Shown one piece after another: positions 8,828 to 17,007 of a stretch of DNA of 22,918 bases. The position numbers and the translations under genes are program-made. The notes beneath the pieces were generated by a model. The model had not been told where the DNA came from. It saw only the letters and a program-made list of their open reading frames with translations, and ran no database searches. Source of the DNA: Corynebacterium yonathiae (GTDB taxonomy: Bacteria; Actinomycetota; Actinomycetes; Mycobacteriales; Mycobacteriaceae); the NCBI RefSeq assembly GCF_022288805.1, contig NZ_JAKOPM010000026.1:1-22918 (forward strand), written 5' to 3'. Within the stretch, counting starts at the first letter, position 1. Every line of letters starts with the position of its first letter.

Positions 8828-9931
8828 CTAAGCTTGGTCTTCTTGTTGCTGCATCCGCCAGCGGATGCCGGATTCAAGGAAGCCATCGATATCGCCATCG
8901 AGCACCTTGGATGGATCACCCACCTCAAAGTTGGTGCGCAGGTCCTTAACCATCTGGTACGGGTGCAGCACGTAGGAGCGCATCTGGTTGCCCCAGGACG
9001 CATTGCCACCGGCGCCAAGCGCATCGAGCTCGGCCTGTTCTTCTTGGCGCTTGCGCTCGAGGAGCTTTGCCTGCAGCACGCGCATGGCCGAGGCCTTGTT
9101 CTGGATCTGAGACTTTTCGTTCTGGCAGGTCACCACGATTCCGGTGGGAATGTGGGTCAGACGCACCGCGGAGTCGGTGGTATTAACGGACTGTCCGCCA
9201 GGACCAGAAGAACGATACACATCGACGCGCACATCATTGTCCGGGATATCGATGTGGTCGGTCTGCTCCACCACCGGCAGGACTTCCACCTCAGCAAAGG
9301 AGGTCTGGCGCCGACCTTGATTATCAAAGGGCGAGATGCGCACCAAGCGATGCGCGCCTTGTTCCACGGAAAGCTGGCCGTACATGTACTCACCATGGAC
9401 TACGAACGTGGCTGACTTGATGCCTGCTTCCTCCGCATAGGAAATGTCATAGACATCCACCTTGTGGCCGTGCTTTTCTGCCCAGCGGGTATACATGCGC
9501 ATAAGCATTTCAGCCCAGTCCGCCGCATCCACACCGCCGGCACCAGAACGAATATTGATAACCGCCTCACGCGGGTCATACTCACCAGAAAGCATGGTGG
9601 TCACCTCTAGGGATTCGATGGCGGACTCCAGGGAATCAAGCTCATCTTCCGCTAGGGAAGTATCTCCCTCTTCTTCGGCCAGTTCGTACATGACGGGCAT
9701 GTCCTCTAAGCGCCCGCGTAGTGATTCCAGCTTGCGGACCTTGGCCTGCGCTGCGGAAAACTCGGAAGTCACCTTCTGCGCGTGGGCAGGGTCATCCCAT
9801 AGGGATGGGTCGCCAGCTTGGGCCTCAAGTTCCCGAATGCGGGCAGCCAAAGCCTCCGGGTCCATGACCTTCTCAATGGTGGTCAAGGTGATTTCCAATT
9901 GCTTGAGCCGTGCTGTTACTTCGGGACGCAT
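8828..9931 (-). CDS. prfB: Peptide chain release factor 2
   Basis: RF2 terminates translation at UGA and UAA. From the ATG at 9931 the protein is 367 residues, starting [20 protein letters not shown], the normal family length. The peptidyl-hydrolysis motif GGQ is seen in [17 protein letters not shown]. The RF2-type codon-recognition motif SPF is seen in [15 protein letters not shown]. The frame stays open upstream to 10087, but that part has no family resemblance. The whole coding region is one frame, so the programmed +1 frameshift that autoregulates E. coli prfB is absent. The gene is divergent from the inositol-phosphatase-family pair. Confidence 0.96.
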   Translation of the reverse strand: MRPEVTARLKQLEITLTTIEKVMDPEALAARIRELEAQAGDPSLWDDPAHAQKVTSEFSAAQAKVRKLESLRGRLEDMPVMYELAEEEGDTSLAEDELDSLESAIESLEVTTMLSGEYDPREAVINIRSGAGGVDAADWAEMLMRMYTRWAEKHGHKVDVYDISYAEEAGIKSATFVVHGEYMYGQLSVEQGAHRLVRISPFDNQGRRQTSFAEVEVLPVVEQTDHIDIPDNDVRVDVYRSSGPGGQSVNTTDSAVRLTHIPTGIVVTCQNEKSQIQNKASAMRVLQAKLLERKRQEEQAELDALGAGGNASWGNQMRSYVLHPYQMVKDLRTNFEVGDPSKVLDGDIDGFLESGIRWRMQQQEDQA

Positions 9932-10000
9932 AGGCCCCAATCCTACCCACCCGGCCGGCATAATTAGCCATCGGCCGCGTTTAGGGTGACAATAGTGGGC

Positions 10001-10828
10001 ATGGATCAAAAGCCGAGCCTGCAGGAGATGATCGACGCGGTCATCAAGACCTTCATTGTCGCGCACGCCGATGACGGGGATGCGCACCTAGCGCAAGCCC
10101 TTGTCTATAACGCCGGCCGCCTAGCCTGGCGCCTGCGCGAGATGGGCGTTGACGTGGAGCAAAAGACTTCCATCTCGGACGTTGTCACGGATGCAGACCG
10201 CGCGGCCGAGCGCTTCGTCGCGGGCGTGCTCGAGGCCGTGCGCCCGGAGGACGGCATCCTGGGTGAGGAGGGCACCGCCCGCGAGTCCCAGTCCGGCCGC
10301 ACCTGGGTCATCGACCCAGTCGATGGAACCTACAATTTCTCTTCCGGTTCCGATTATTGGTGCTCTGCCCTCGCGCTTGCCGACGCCACCGGGATCACCC
10401 TAGGCGCCGTCCACCGCCCCGCCATGGGTTATACGTGGTTCGGAGGCCGTGACTATCCCACCTCCCTCGACGGGAAAGAGGTAGCTCTCCTGGAGAATAA
10501 GCCAGCCGAGCAGATTTCACTGTCTACCTATTTGCACCCGACTTCGCTGGTGGATACGGATATCCGCGGGGCATGGCAACGCGTCGCGGAAAACTTTGCT
10601 ACAGTCCGTATGCTCGGTGCCGGTTCTGTTGACTTGTCCTCCGTGGCCGATGGCACATGGGGTGCATGGATGCAACATTCGGTAGCGGATTGGGATTGGT
10701 TCCCCGGCAAAGCCCTGGTTGAGGCGGCCGGTGGTACTGCCCGCAAGGTAGAAGCCGGCGGCGTTGAATGGTGCTTGGCCGGAAATAAACAGGTAGTGGA
10801 TCAGATGGAGGAGTGGCTCCGTGGGTAA
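10001..10828 (+). CDS. Inositol monophosphatase family protein
   Basis: This 275-residue Mg2+-dependent phosphatase has the three family motifs: GILGEEG with E89/E90, [12 protein letters not shown] with D105 and D108, and [16 protein letters not shown] with D232. The substrate is unclear: inositol phosphate, histidinol phosphate and related compounds are all used in the family. The second motif has tyrosine where TTNF or TKNF is usual. I chose the ATG at 10001; in-frame GTG codons at 9986 and 9995 are alternatives, and AGGGTG at 9983-9988 could serve the ATG at a long spacing. The end overlaps the start of hisN by 8 nt, so the two paralogues are co-translated. Confidence 0.88.
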   Translation: MDQKPSLQEMIDAVIKTFIVAHADDGDAHLAQALVYNAGRLAWRLREMGVDVEQKTSISDVVTDADRAAERFVAGVLEAVRPEDGILGEEGTARESQSGRTWVIDPVDGTYNFSSGSDYWCSALALADATGITLGAVHRPAMGYTWFGGRDYPTSLDGKEVALLENKPAEQISLSTYLHPTSLVDTDIRGAWQRVAENFATVRMLGAGSVDLSSVADGTWGAWMQHSVADWDWFPGKALVEAAGGTARKVEAGGVEWCLAGNKQVVDQMEEWLRG

Positions 10829-11603
10829 GTTCAAAGAAGACTTGGGGCTCGCGCTCGAGCTGGCGGGCCATGCCGATGTGGTGACCATGCATCGTTTCGA
10901 GGCCGCAGATCTTTCCGTCAAGGAAAAGCCGGATATGTCTCCTGTATCGGATGCAGATCTCACCTGTGAGAAACAGATCCGCGAATCCCTCAAGCGCTCC
11001 CGCCCGCGCGATGAGGTACTAGGCGAGGAATACGGCGGCGAAGCCTGCTACAAGGGCCGCCAGTGGGTCATCGATCCCATCGATGGCACCAAGAACTTCG
11101 TACGCGGCGTGCCTGTCTGGGCCACGCTCATTTCCCTCTTGGAAGACGGCGAGCCGGTAGTATCTGTCGTTTCCGCCCCTGCCCTGCGCCGCCGCTGGTA
11201 CGCGGCCAAAGGTGCCGGTGCTTTCCGCGTATTCGGCGGTGAGCCGAAGCGCTTGAGCGTTTCCCACGTGGAAAAACTCGCCGATTCTTCTCTGGCAATG
11301 AGCTCGCTGACCGGATGGGCCGAGCGCGGCCTGCGCGATAAATTCCTCGCGCTCACGGATAAGACCTGGCGCCTGCGCGGCTACGGTGATTTCTGGTCCT
11401 ATTGCCTCGTGGCCGAAGGCGCAGTAGACATCGCCGCCGAGCCGGAAGTTTCCCTGTGGGACCTCGCCGCGCCCTCCCTCATCGTGACCGAGGCCGGCGG
11501 TACTTTTACTGATCTAGACGGCAACCCCGGACCGCATGGAGGATCCGGCGTAGCCTCCAACGGCCTGCTTCATAAGCACGCCCTCGCCGCGCTGCAGAGC
11601 TAA
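10821..11603 (+). CDS. hisN: Histidinol-phosphate phosphatase HisN
   Basis: HisN converts histidinol phosphate to histidinol in histidine biosynthesis. The 260-residue sequence closely follows the C. glutamicum HisN I remember: [11 protein letters not shown] near residue 37, GEE (68-70), [19 protein letters not shown] with D85 and D88, [19 protein letters not shown], and [12 protein letters not shown] with D214. These acidic residues bind the catalytic metal ions. The start is GTG and overlaps the upstream paralogue by 8 nt. Its TAA stop overlaps the convergent feoC stop. The assignment over other inositol-phosphatase-family members rests on this resemblance and on the length. Confidence 0.9.
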   Translation: MGKFKEDLGLALELAGHADVVTMHRFEAADLSVKEKPDMSPVSDADLTCEKQIRESLKRSRPRDEVLGEEYGGEACYKGRQWVIDPIDGTKNFVRGVPVWATLISLLEDGEPVVSVVSAPALRRRWYAAKGAGAFRVFGGEPKRLSVSHVEKLADSSLAMSSLTGWAERGLRDKFLALTDKTWRLRGYGDFWSYCLVAEGAVDIAAEPEVSLWDLAAPSLIVTEAGGTFTDLDGNPGPHGGSGVASNGLLHKHALAALQS

Positions 11604-11860
11604 GGTCTCCTCCGCAGCTGGAGCAGCACCGGACCGCGGCGCTTCACCGCTGCTCCAGAACATCCCCCTGCCTGCGCGCAACTGCCGCAGCCGCCGGTGG
11701 GGCACATAGTAAGCGATTCCCGCACCAACTCTGCACTGCGCTCAAGGTGGGCAAGGATGATTTCAACGGTCCCCTGCCCTAACCCAGTAGCTTTTGCAAT
11801 GTCAGCCGGGTTGGATTTTCCCTGTGTAATGGCCTCCTTGACCTGCTCCGTGGGGCTCAT
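11600..11860 (-). CDS. FeoC-like winged-helix regulator with cysteine cluster
   Basis: This 86-residue protein starts at the ATG at 11860, which overlaps the feoB stop as ATGA. Residues 1-50 form a small helix-turn-helix-like domain ([32 protein letters not shown]). This is followed by cysteines C53, C58, C61 and C67 in the spacing C-x4-C-x2-C-x5-C, then a basic tail ([15 protein letters not shown]). FeoC proteins of enterobacteria have a winged helix and cysteines that can bind an Fe-S cluster and affect FeoB. The operon position supports the same role. Its TAG stop overlaps the convergent hisN TAA, with no terminator between. Confidence 0.82.
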   Translation of the reverse strand: MSPTEQVKEAITQGKSNPADIAKATGLGQGTVEIILAHLERSAELVRESLTMCPTGGCGSCAQAGGCSGAAVKRRGPVLLQLRRRP

Positions 11861-13779
11861 AGGAAGACCTTGAGGACTTGGAAAACTCCCACCGCGAGAA
11901 TCCAGGCGGAGCCGAGTTGCAGGGCGAAGCCGATGAGTGTCCACTTCCAACCTATTTCTCGCCGCTGCGCGGCTACCGTGGCCACGCACGGGGTATAGGC
12001 CAACAGGAATACCATGTACGCCCATACTGCCGCGAGCCCGTGCCCGCCAGAGGCCGCATCAAAATCAGCGCGGATATGGCTGGCCAAGGGGGATTCTGCT
12101 TGCTCTTCCGGTGCATCGTCAGTGACGTCTTCGACCGCGTAGGTCTGTGCCCACGTAGAAATGAGGGTTTCCTTCGCCACGAATCCGGTGACCAAGGGGC
12201 CGGTCAGCGACCAAGAATCAAAGCCTGCCGGGGCAAAGACGGGAGACATTGCCTGAGCAACAGCCCCATAGGCGGAATCCTGTGGCGGCACTGCCTCTTC
12301 GTTAAAGGAGTGCCCGCCGGTGACCGGAATGGACATGAGCAGCCAGATAACTACCACCGTGGCCACGATGATGCCGCCTGCGGTATGCAAGAAGCCCTTG
12401 AGGCGCACCCACATTACTGAGATGGTGAGTCTAAACGTGGGCAGCTGATAGGCAGGAAGGTCGATAACGAGGGCTTCGGCCGGCATGGCCCGCCACACCG
12501 TGCGGCGCAGCGTCAGGCCTACCAACACCACCAAAGCGATGGACAGCACGTACATGGCAAATACCGCGGAACCGGCATGAGCAGGGAAAAAGACCTGGGC
12601 CAGCATCATAAATACGATAAGGCGCGCCGAACAGGAGGTGAAGGGAATAAGCAGGCAGGTGAGAATGCGATGGCGGACGTCGCCAAGCACGCGCGTAGCC
12701 GAGATCGCCGGAACATTGCAGCCATAGCCCACCACGATAGGTATAAAGGCCTTGCCCGGCAGGCCAATGGCGCGCATGACGCGGTCCGTAACCACGGCCG
12801 CACGAGCCATATAACCGGAATCCTCCAGCACAGCCAGGCACAGGAACATCAGGGCCAGCAATGGCGCGAAAGTGAGCACCATGCCCACCCCGCCGATAAG
12901 GCCATCTACTACCAAGCCCGAGACCAGCCAGTGATCCGGCAGGACGCTGCGCGCGCCATCGGAGACCGGACCGGTGATCAATGCTTCCAATCCGTCCTGT
13001 AGTGGACCCGCGACAGTAGTGGTGATGAAGAAGACGGCCCACATCACCGCTAGAAATAGAATCGGACCGAGCACTGGGTGCAATACCACGCGGTCTATGC
13101 GCTGGCTGAGCGGTTCGCCAGCGTCCGTTCGCGAAACGGCAGCCTTTTCCGCCGCGTCCAAATCCGCAAAGCGCTGGTCTAGATCGGCATTGGGCCGGAT
13201 GGTTCGCGGCTTGGTACGCATTGCGCGGGCAACGGCGCCTTCGAGCGCATCCAAGTTTTCGCGCCGCCGACCGTTCACGCTCACCACTGGCATACCCACC
13301 GCGCGTGAAAGCGCGACCGCATCGATGCTTATGCCCTGCTGCTTGGCAATGTCCTCCTTGGTCACCCCAACCACTACCCGATACGGGTGCTCCGCGATCT
13401 GGAAGGCCAGGTTCAGACCGCGCGCCGGCGCAGTGGCATCCACGAGCACTACCACCACATCGGGGCGCTCACACGGCGGAGCCTCCACGAGCATATCCCG
13501 GGTAAATTCCTCGTCTGGGCTCATTGGATCCAATGAATACGCACCGGGGAGATCAATGATGTCAAAGGCCTCTGGCTGCGCATTCCACAAGCCACGGCTT
13601 ATCTCAACGGAAGTGCCCGGCCAATTTCCGGTTTGCACCTTCGCTCCGGTTAGCGCATTGAACAAGGTAGATTTGCCGGAATTTGGAGCCCCGACCAATG
13701 CGAGAACCGGGGTTCCCTCCTTCGCAATACGCATGGAGGAGGTGGAGTGGCAGCTCGGGGCAGCGGTTTTCCGTGCCAT
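11857..13779 (-). CDS. feoB: Ferrous iron transporter FeoB
   Basis: FeoB imports Fe2+ across the membrane. The ATG at 13779 gives 640 residues, shorter than E. coli FeoB (773). The N-terminal G domain has P-loop GAPNSGKST (residues 30-38), G2 region GNWPGTSVE (51-59), DLPGAYSL (76-83) and G4 TKED (140-143). The membrane domain holds both gate motifs, GYGCNVPAISATR and PFTSCSARLIVF, with conserved cysteines. The start overlaps the feoA stop (TAATG), and the stop overlaps feoC (ATGA). The frame is open further upstream, but only as a shadow of feoA. DtxR-like boxes upstream of feoA suggest iron control. Confidence 0.96.
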   Translation of the reverse strand: MARKTAAPSCHSTSSMRIAKEGTPVLALVGAPNSGKSTLFNALTGAKVQTGNWPGTSVEISRGLWNAQPEAFDIIDLPGAYSLDPMSPDEEFTRDMLVEAPPCERPDVVVVLVDATAPARGLNLAFQIAEHPYRVVVGVTKEDIAKQQGISIDAVALSRAVGMPVVSVNGRRRENLDALEGAVARAMRTKPRTIRPNADLDQRFADLDAAEKAAVSRTDAGEPLSQRIDRVVLHPVLGPILFLAVMWAVFFITTTVAGPLQDGLEALITGPVSDGARSVLPDHWLVSGLVVDGLIGGVGMVLTFAPLLALMFLCLAVLEDSGYMARAAVVTDRVMRAIGLPGKAFIPIVVGYGCNVPAISATRVLGDVRHRILTCLLIPFTSCSARLIVFMMLAQVFFPAHAGSAVFAMYVLSIALVVLVGLTLRRTVWRAMPAEALVIDLPAYQLPTFRLTISVMWVRLKGFLHTAGGIIVATVVVIWLLMSIPVTGGHSFNEEAVPPQDSAYGAVAQAMSPVFAPAGFDSWSLTGPLVTGFVAKETLISTWAQTYAVEDVTDDAPEEQAESPLASHIRADFDAASGGHGLAAVWAYMVFLLAYTPCVATVAAQRREIGWKWTLIGFALQLGSAWILAVGVFQVLKVFL

Positions 13780-14087
13780 TATGCTGCCACCGGGATGACT
13801 TCGAGCTGACGCAGTGTAGCCGCATCCACTGCATAGCGGGCGGTGCCCACGGTAACTAAGCGCGCACCGCCGGCTACCTTGCGGCCAATCTGTACGCGCA
13901 CACCTGGGCGGAAACCTAATTCCCGCAAACGCAGCGCCAACGCCGGCTGCTCGTTGATGGCGTGCTGCAAGCAGCACTCAGGAAGTTCCACCAAAGCGTC
14001 CACCGGTGCCTGATCGGCGCGCATACACTCGGATTTTTCACACCCCGGTTTGCGCCGGGTACGGGACAATAGGGACAGCTGCAACAT
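13779..14087 (-). CDS. feoA: FeoA domain protein
   Basis: FeoA is a small SH3-like cytoplasmic protein needed for FeoB activity. This copy is 102 residues; the FeoA core (about residues 32-99) includes LRELGFRPGVRVQIGRKV and the end YAVDAATLRQLEVIPV. The first 30 residues are extra compared with the roughly 75-residue E. coli protein and contain cysteines C16 and C21 (CEKSEC), with CC at 38-39. The ATG is supported by GAGG eight bases upstream; an ATG at 14024 would remove the extension. It is the first gene of feoABC, downstream of two DtxR-like boxes. Confidence 0.92.
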   Translation of the reverse strand: MLQLSLLSRTRRKPGCEKSECMRADQAPVDALVELPECCLQHAINEQPALALRLRELGFRPGVRVQIGRKVAGGARLVTVGTARYAVDAATLRQLEVIPVAA

Positions 14088-14127
14088 CGCGCGGTTACCT
14101 CGGTTCTTTTAGGCTGGCTTCTGTCGG

Positions 14128-14146
14128 TGTGATTAGCCACACCTAA
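14128..14146 (-). promoter_or_regulatory. Candidate DtxR box, gene-proximal, feo operon
   Basis: Plus-strand TGTGATTAGCCACACCTAA matches 14 of 19 positions of TWAGGTWAGSCTWACCTWA. It lies 41 bases upstream of the feoA start, with its centre 26 bp from the stronger box. On its own it would be marginal; the tandem layout supports it. Confidence 0.5.
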
Positions 14147-14153
14147 GTAGCTT

Positions 14154-14172
14154 CTAGATAAGGCTAACCTTA
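14154..14172 (-). promoter_or_regulatory. Candidate DtxR box, distal, feo operon
   Basis: Plus-strand CTAGATAAGGCTAACCTTA matches 17 of 19 positions of the DtxR/IdeR consensus TWAGGTWAGSCTWACCTWA. It lies 67 bases upstream of feoA, where it would overlap the promoter. Iron-bound DtxR would repress feoABC here. This is the best iron box in the window. Confidence 0.8.
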
Positions 14173-14235
14173 GTCCGCGCAAGCATTTCACACAAGAGCC
14201 GATTAGTTGTGATTATCAGCACCGGGCAGGGACGC

Positions 14236-14266
14236 AAAAAGCCCGCTCCCCGAGCTGGGGAGCGGG
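14236..14266 (-). terminator. Intrinsic terminator after the serine protease gene
   Basis: Positions 14242-14251 and 14257-14266 form a perfect 10-bp GC-rich stem (CCCGCTCCCC) with a five-base loop. On the minus strand it is followed by TTTTT. It lies 18 bases beyond the protease stop. Confidence 0.92.
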
Positions 14267-14283
14267 TGAATGGCTCAGTACAA

Positions 14284-15372
14284 CTAGTCTTCAGGCAGCG
14301 TGAAACCGGCACCTACGCCACCGCGGCGGTTCATATCCGCCAAGACCGCATCCATATTGGTGGCAGCGGTCGGGTTATGAACCGGCCCCTGCAATGGGGT
14401 ACGGCACGGGAAATTCACCGGCAGGAATCCACCGGAAATGGAACCAATGAGTCGGCCATTGACGAGCAACGGCGCGCCAGAATCACCCATCATGGCGCAG
14501 ACTTGGTTTACCTGAATATTCTTTGCCTGCTGATAGGTAATGCCACAGGTCTTGCCGGTGGCAACGCCCTGCTTGCACACCTGCTGCCCTGGTTTGACGC
14601 CACCGCCTAGTTCATTGACGGTTACGCCATTGTAGGAACGGGACACCTTAGCCTTGGAGCCGAACTCAATAACGGCGTAGTCCAAGTCCTCGTTCTTAGA
14701 CACCACGGTGCCCGTCGGGCCGATTTGCTCCGAATCAGCGGAGGTAACTGGGTCACCTACATTGCCGCAGTGGCCAGCGGTCAGCCCCACCTTGCGGCCG
14801 CCATTATCGTTGCCTGCCGCGGTCAGAGTGCACATCGTCGTGTCATTGACGTAGAGCGGGGTACCTGGACCATAGAGGGACTCACCCTGATTCATGGCTG
14901 CAACAGACTCTTCTGGAATGCGTGGGGCATCAAACATGGAACCCGGCACACGGTGCAGGACGTAATCAGCCTTTGGTTTTCCCGCGACTGCCTTGGAAAA
15001 TCCATCATTTTTCCACTTATAGTTCGGATTGGTGCCCTTCGGTTTAAACTCCGGCTGGGTAGCCTGCTCCGCTAGGCCAATGGGATTCGGATTAGTCAGC
15101 GGCTCCGCGTACTGTCCTTGCTGCACGTTCTGCTGCACGGCTTGCTGCGCGTTGCGCACAGAGGAATCCACGGCGTCGGTAACATTTTTATCCACCTGCG
15201 GGGTCTGGATGCCAATCCCCGCTAGGTCATCGCGGACCTGGTTAATAATCCCTGCGGAATCGAAATCCGGTTGGGGCAATTCCTGGGCGCCTGCGGCTGG
15301 GGAACCCAGGAAAAACGCACCAGCGAAAGCCGAGCCCACTAGGACTCTCTTGAGGTGCGGAATGCGAAGCAT
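14284..15372 (-). CDS. Secreted chymotrypsin-like (S1 family) serine protease
   Basis: From the ATG at 15372 the protein is 362 residues (an in-frame TTG precedes it directly). A signal peptide (basic MLRIPHLKR, hydrophobic core) ends in SPAAGA, with likely cleavage after residue 29. Residues 30-160 resemble a propeptide or linker rich in Q and N. The protease domain shows H201 in LTAGHCG, D231 in EDLDYAV and S298 in MMGDSGAPL, a full catalytic triad. Six cysteines (181/202, 266/276, 292/323) are spaced as three disulfides of the streptogrisin-like type. GDSGAP replaces the common GDSGGP. It is likely an exported protease; its target is unknown. Confidence 0.88.
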   Translation of the reverse strand: MLRIPHLKRVLVGSAFAGAFFLGSPAAGAQELPQPDFDSAGIINQVRDDLAGIGIQTPQVDKNVTDAVDSSVRNAQQAVQQNVQQGQYAEPLTNPNPIGLAEQATQPEFKPKGTNPNYKWKNDGFSKAVAGKPKADYVLHRVPGSMFDAPRIPEESVAAMNQGESLYGPGTPLYVNDTTMCTLTAAGNDNGGRKVGLTAGHCGNVGDPVTSADSEQIGPTGTVVSKNEDLDYAVIEFGSKAKVSRSYNGVTVNELGGGVKPGQQVCKQGVATGKTCGITYQQAKNIQVNQVCAMMGDSGAPLLVNGRLIGSISGGFLPVNFPCRTPLQGPVHNPTAATNMDAVLADMNRRGGVGAGFTLPED

Positions 15373-15489
15373 CAAGGTACCTACTTTCAGTTGTCAACAT
15401 CGTGCAAGCTCGATAGTGGCACGAAAGAATTGTGGAAACAGCAAACTCTTGTGACTGTGTCCAAGCCGTTATATTTCTTCCAGACTTCG

Positions 15490-15503
15490 GGGGTGATCAC
15501 CCC
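15490..15503. promoter_or_regulatory. Perfect 14-bp palindrome in divergent promoter region
   Basis: GGGGTGATCACCCC is fully self-complementary and lies 19 bases upstream of the DUF1990 start and 118 bases upstream of the divergent protease gene. TATATT occurs at 15470-15475 on the plus strand as a possible -10 element. Position and symmetry suit a dimeric repressor site. No regulator can be named. Confidence 0.4.
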
Positions 15504-15521
15504 TCCCCTATCATGGAAAAC

Positions 15522-15962
15522 ATGCCCACACCGCTGTCCTATTCTGATGTCTCCGACTTTCCACAGCTGCATATGTCGCGGGTTATCGATGCTGACTTTG
15601 ATGCCGCCGCACACCGACTTTTCCGCTGGTCAGTACAACGCAGCGGTCTTTTCCGTGTCCGCCCGACCCATGAGGTTGTTGAGCTGGGCGCGGAGGTCAC
15701 CCTCGGCTTGGGGCCATGGAATTTTCGCTGCCGGGTTGTCGATGTCTTCTATGAGGACGGCCGCTGCGGGTTCACCTACGGCACCCTCCCCGGACACCTC
15801 GAGCGCGGCGAGGAGACCTTCACACTGGAGCGCCTGCGCGATGGCCGCACGCTTTTTCTTATCGACGCCGCCTCAGAGCCCTTCCTCCCCTTCCTGCGCC
15901 CCCTCGTGGACGTGCCGAGGCGCCTGCTTATCAGCCGGCTATATCTCCACGCGCTGGGCTAA
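15522..15962 (+). CDS. DUF1990 family protein
   Basis: This protein of about 146 residues begins MPTPLSYSDVSDFP. It continues with a compact domain including FRWSVQRSGLFRVRPTHEVV, ELGAEVTLGLGPWNFRCRVVDVFYED and FTYGTLPGHLERGEETF, the pattern I associate with DUF1990 of actinobacteria and other phyla. The family function is not known. It has no signal peptide or membrane helix. The start could also be the in-frame ATG at 15513; I prefer 15522 because homologues begin close to this L-x-Y motif and GGA lies six bases before it. It is transcribed away from the protease gene. Confidence 0.8.
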   Translation: MPTPLSYSDVSDFPQLHMSRVIDADFDAAAHRLFRWSVQRSGLFRVRPTHEVVELGAEVTLGLGPWNFRCRVVDVFYEDGRCGFTYGTLPGHLERGEETFTLERLRDGRTLFLIDAASEPFLPFLRPLVDVPRRLLISRLYLHALG

Positions 15963-16212
15963 GCGGTAACAATAGCTGTAGCCACCTCGCCTTTAAGCTG
16001 TCCGTTCCACCTTTTTGTGGTGCTCACCAGGAATTGAACATCAAGTCATGCTGGGAGCGGCAGCGCCTTAGGACAGCCGTGGGTTCGTTGACAAGCAGCA
16101 CCTGTGGGTCCCTTACTAAAGGTGCAGCTTTTCTACCCCATCAAGTAAGGAGAACCTCTCTGCCTCTGCGGCATCCACAATGGATCGGACGAATGCCGAG
16201 TGTATTCCGATC
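15963..16212. other. Intergenic region with stacked inverted repeats, unassigned
   Basis: No gene is recognisable in these 250 bases. Inverted repeats are frequent. GGTGCT (16019-16024) pairs with AGCACC (16097-16102). GCACCT (16098-16103) pairs with AGGTGC (16120-16125), so these two pairings compete. CCTTACT (16111-16117) pairs with AGTAAGG (16144-16150). GATCGGA (16183-16189) pairs with TCCGATC (16206-16212). Minus-strand GTTCAATTCC looks like a tRNA T-loop within an 84-base stretch closed by the first repeat, but I could not fold a cloverleaf. It could be a structured 3' UTR, a small RNA or a decayed tRNA. Confidence 0.35.
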
Positions 16213-16241
16213 AAAAAGCCGCCTCCTCATAAGGAGACGGC
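16213..16241 (-). terminator. Intrinsic terminator after the repeat-protein gene
   Basis: Positions 16218-16227 and 16232-16241 pair as a 10-bp stem with one G-U pair and a four-base loop. On the minus strand the stem is followed by TTTTT. It ends the transcript of the 238-residue protein gene and perhaps the whole upstream siderophore operon. Confidence 0.9.
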
Positions 16242-16266
16242 CCTTTAATCCGAAGCAAACGTGGAT

Positions 16267-16983
16267 TTAATTCTTGCGTTTATCCTCGATGGATTCGCGA
16301 GCATCACGAACGGCGCCCTTGACGCGATCGAAGAAGCCGCCCTTCTTCGTGGTCTCTTCTTGGTATTCGTGGGCCTTGTCTTCCACGAATCCCTTCGCTC
16401 GCTGGAAGGCATCACCTACGGCGCTACCTGCCTCCGATGCCTTCCCCTTCAGCTGGTCCAAACGCTCATTGCCAGCCTCGCCGGTGACGTCATCTGCTTC
16501 GTTGCGGTCATCGCCAGACATCTCTGGATCTACATCCAGATCATTGACGGAGGTAGGGGTCTCACCAGCAGCTTCTAGATCAATGTCTGGCTGCTGCGGG
16601 GCAGTTTCAATATGCTCTTCCTTTGCTTCACCCACGATGTGCTGGCTAGGCGCGTAATCCGCGTTGTTCTCATCCAGCGCTTCCTGCAGATCCGGCTGCT
16701 CTGCGGCCTTGCCAACATGTTCTTCCTCCGCACCCGCAACAACGTGGTTCTGGGGCTCATACTTGCTTGCGGCGGACTCATTGCCGTCCGCAGATGGTTT
16801 TCCGACCGGCTTGGACAGGCCGGCAGCACCTGCGGCCCCCGCAGCAGCTGCACCAGCAGCGACACCCGCAGCCGACTGTGAGGCCTTGTCAGACTTAGCA
16901 GCTGCGGACTCAGAACCCTCAGAAGCTAAGTACTTGTATTCGTTACGGTCTAAGTCGACTTCGTGGCCTAGTTCGTTCGCCAT
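16267..16983 (-). CDS. Hypothetical acidic repeat protein with Ala-rich segment
   Basis: I do not recognise this 238-residue protein. It has no signal peptide. Residues 37-56 are an Ala/Gly-rich run that might touch a membrane but is weakly hydrophobic. Two 25-residue units start at residues 75 (YEPQNHVV) and 110 (YAPSQHIV), a 35-residue period, with 12 identical positions including the shared EEH and QPD. Residues 135-170 are strongly acidic. The C-terminal part (about 173-238) is lysine- and glutamate-rich and helical, reminiscent of LEA/YtxH-like stress proteins. The start is firm (AAAGGAG nine bases before ATG). The gene begins 24 bases after the siderophore ATPase stop and ends at an intrinsic terminator. 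Confidence 0.8.
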   Translation of the reverse strand: MANELGHEVDLDRNEYKYLASEGSESAAAKSDKASQSAAGVAAGAAAAGAAGAAGLSKPVGKPSADGNESAASKYEPQNHVVAGAEEEHVGKAAEQPDLQEALDENNADYAPSQHIVGEAKEEHIETAPQQPDIDLEAAGETPTSVNDLDVDPEMSGDDRNEADDVTGEAGNERLDQLKGKASEAGSAVGDAFQRAKGFVEDKAHEYQEETTKKGGFFDRVKGAVRDARESIEDKRKN

Positions 16984-17007
16984 TACTACTTACTCCTTTT
17001 AATAGAT

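Noticed and set aside
9932..10087. Upstream extension of prfB
   Set aside because: The 52 extra residues are antisense to the divergent phosphatase gene and promoter region and unlike any RF2 N-terminus.
12974..13798. 274-codon open frame on the plus strand
   Set aside because: It is antisense to feoB, whose motifs are unambiguous; the translation is Ser/Arg/Thr-rich shadow sequence.
16019..16102. Possible 84-nt tRNA gene
   Set aside because: The ends pair over six bases and a T-loop-like GTTCAATTCC is present, but the T-stem does not pair and no anticodon arm or cloverleaf can be formed. Kept only as unassigned structured sequence.
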